Positions 7,115-7,786 of a stretch of 7,786 nt of DNA are shown here, one piece after another. A program made the translations under genes and the position numbers. The notes beneath the pieces are model-generated. The model did no database searches, was not told the DNA's origin, and was given only the letters and a program-made list of their open reading frames with translations. The stretch lies in NCBI GenBank assembly GCA_004195335.1, contig SDWK01000577.1, positions 1-7,786 on the forward strand, read 5' to 3'. This DNA comes from Shewanella sp. Its GTDB lineage: Bacteria > Pseudomonadota > Gammaproteobacteria > Enterobacterales > Shewanellaceae. The stretch's first letter is position 1; every line of letters starts with the position of its first letter.

Positions 7115-7651
7115 TCAAAGGTTTTCTTCACACTCTTCGTTTTTATTACAATCCCTATTTTTGCCCTCTTTAGTCTTCTCCTTAGCTTCACGCTGACGCT
7201 CTTCTGCCCCTATGCGAGCTTCTCGTTCGCGTTTTTCTGCATCTTTACGCGCCTCACGGTCATACTCCTTGGCATCCTTTTTCGCTTCACGCTGTCGTTC
7301 TTCTGCATCCTTGCGATCATCATGGTTATACTCCCTAGAATCCTTTCTCGCCTCACGCTGTCGTTTTTCTGCATCTTTGCGATCATCATGGTTATATTCC
7401 CTAGAATCCTTTCTCACTTCACGCTGTCGTTTTTCTGCATCTTTACGCGCTTCACGGTCGTACTCCTTGGCATCTTTTCTCGCCTCACGCTCGCGTTTGT
7501 CTACAGCCTTTCGAGCCTCTTTCTCACTCTTTCGCTGCTCCTTCATCGCCTTTTTTTCGGCCTTAGTTGGCGGCTCAGCCATTATGGTCGGGGTGATCAT
7601 CATCAATGAGGTTGATACAAGTATTGCTTTTACAAGCTCAGCGGCTTTCAT
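7115..7651 (-). CDS. Exported, highly charged hendecad-repeat (coiled-coil or single-helix) protein
   Basis: I do not recognise a named family. The 178-residue protein has a Sec signal peptide (residues 1-25, ending PTIMA) and a charged lead-in (26-43). Residues 44-164 form eleven 11-residue repeats of the form REARKDAxExx. The pattern alternates: units ending EYD or EYN are followed by units ending KRQ, ERQ or KRE, making 22-residue super-units. Opposite charges are spread throughout and large hydrophobics are almost absent. This suits a solvent-exposed single alpha-helix or a right-handed hendecad coiled coil rather than a globular fold. The C-terminus carries two cysteines (Cys168, Cys174) in an acidic tail. 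A clear ribosome site (AAGGAG, plus-strand 7659-7664) lies 7 nt before the ATG. The gene is convergent with the ABC operon and no partner is visible. Possible roles include a periplasmic spacer or a stress or metal-binding protein; none is shown. Confidence 0.8.
   Translation of the reverse strand: MKAAELVKAILVSTSLMMITPTIMAEPPTKAEKKAMKEQRKSEKEARKAVDKREREARKDAKEYDREARKDAEKRQREVRKDSREYNHDDRKDAEKRQREARKDSREYNHDDRKDAEERQREAKKDAKEYDREARKDAEKREREARIGAEERQREAKEKTKEGKNRDCNKNEECEENL
7160..7522 (-). repeat. Tandem 33/66-bp coding repeats
   Basis: Eleven 33-bp units encode the 11-residue repeats, grouped in 66-bp super-units. The four clearest super-units span 7226-7489. The two inner ones (7292-7357 and 7358-7423) differ at only five positions by my count. 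The outer two (7226-7291 and 7424-7489) resemble each other more than the inner ones, giving an A-B-B-A order. Such an array is prone to copy-number change and short-read misassembly. Confidence 0.85.
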
Positions 7652-7700
7652 AGGGAAACTCCTTTTACACTGCTATCGTTTTTGCTAACACCATCATCTG

Positions 7701-7738
7701 ACTCTCTTAAAGAGGTAACGGAAAGCACTCTCTTAGAG
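7701..7738. promoter_or_regulatory. Paired near-palindromic ACTCTCTTA elements upstream of the repeat-protein gene
   Basis: ACTCTCTTA occurs at 7701-7709 and 7727-7735, 26 bp apart start to start. Each copy lies in a palindrome: CTCTT-A-AAGAG at 7704-7714 and TCTC-TTA-GAGA at 7728-7738. They sit 50-90 bp before the ATG at 7651, where an operator would be expected. No regulator is assigned. Confidence 0.35.
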
Positions 7739-7752
7739 AACGACCTTTAGAG

Positions 7753-7786
7753 CTGTCTCTTATACACATCTCCGAGCCCACGAGAC
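7753..7786. other. Illumina Nextera transposase adapter (library artefact)
   Basis: Bases 7753-7771 read CTGTCTCTTATACACATCT, the reverse complement of the 19-bp Tn5 mosaic end. The remaining 15 bases (7772-7786) match the Nextera read-2 adapter. The full 34 bases match the known adapter from memory. This is untrimmed sequencing adapter, not a transposon, and the genomic sequence ends at about 7752. Confidence 0.96.

Noticed and set aside
7160..7522. Regular repeats as a CRISPR array
   Set aside because: The units are contiguous coding repeats without unique spacers, and the reading frame is maintained throughout.
7212..7688. Long plus-strand open frame rich in Ser, Arg and Phe opposite the repeat gene
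   Set aside because: It is the antisense shadow of the repetitive minus-strand gene, with no good ribosome site. The minus-strand frame has a signal peptide, a strong ribosome site and a regular repeat.
7753..7771. Tn5 mosaic end as evidence of a real transposon
   Set aside because: It continues directly into Nextera adapter sequence and stops at the contig end, so it comes from library preparation.

Overview
The window looks like a chromosomal contig end from a Gram-negative gammaproteobacterium, probably a marine or aquatic Shewanella-like organism. This rests on the gene types (Tat-exported M19-family protein, secreted vibriolysin-type M4 protease with a PPC domain, single-permease polar amino acid ABC operon) and on general sequence feel; no marker gene fixes the genus. 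The last 34 bases (7753-7786) are not genomic: they match the Illumina Nextera transposase adapter.

Layout. 9-224 (minus): a very small lipoprotein. 413-684 (plus): a decayed SufE/CsdE-family gene whose pieces lie in several reading frames. 725-1891 (plus): a Tat-exported M19 (membrane dipeptidase) family protein in which three of the usual metal ligands are replaced. 1892-2437: a non-coding stretch with two hairpins and a plausible promoter for the next gene. 2438-4426 (plus): a secreted M4 metalloprotease of 662 residues with propeptide, catalytic, PPC and C-terminal six-cysteine domains; the last has the cysteine spacing of an inhibitor cystine knot (knottin). A terminator follows at 4452-4503.

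4787-6930 (plus) is a compact three-gene ABC importer operon for a polar amino acid: substrate-binding lipoprotein, one permease, one ATPase, with 7 bp between the first two genes and an 8-bp overlap between the last two. Two ArgR-box-like palindromes 30 bp apart lie just upstream of its likely promoter, hinting at a basic amino acid such as arginine. A terminator-like hairpin lies at 6999-7045.

7115-7651 (minus) encodes an exported, extremely charged protein built of eleven 11-residue repeats, which pair into 66-bp DNA repeats. Upstream of it are two copies of a near-palindromic ACTCTCTTA element.

The protease, the importer and the exported dipeptidase-like protein could fit scavenging of external protein and uptake of the products, but they are separate transcription units and this link is inference. 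The most unusual items are the knottin-like tail of the protease, the hendecad-repeat protein and the metal-ligand-depleted M19 protein.
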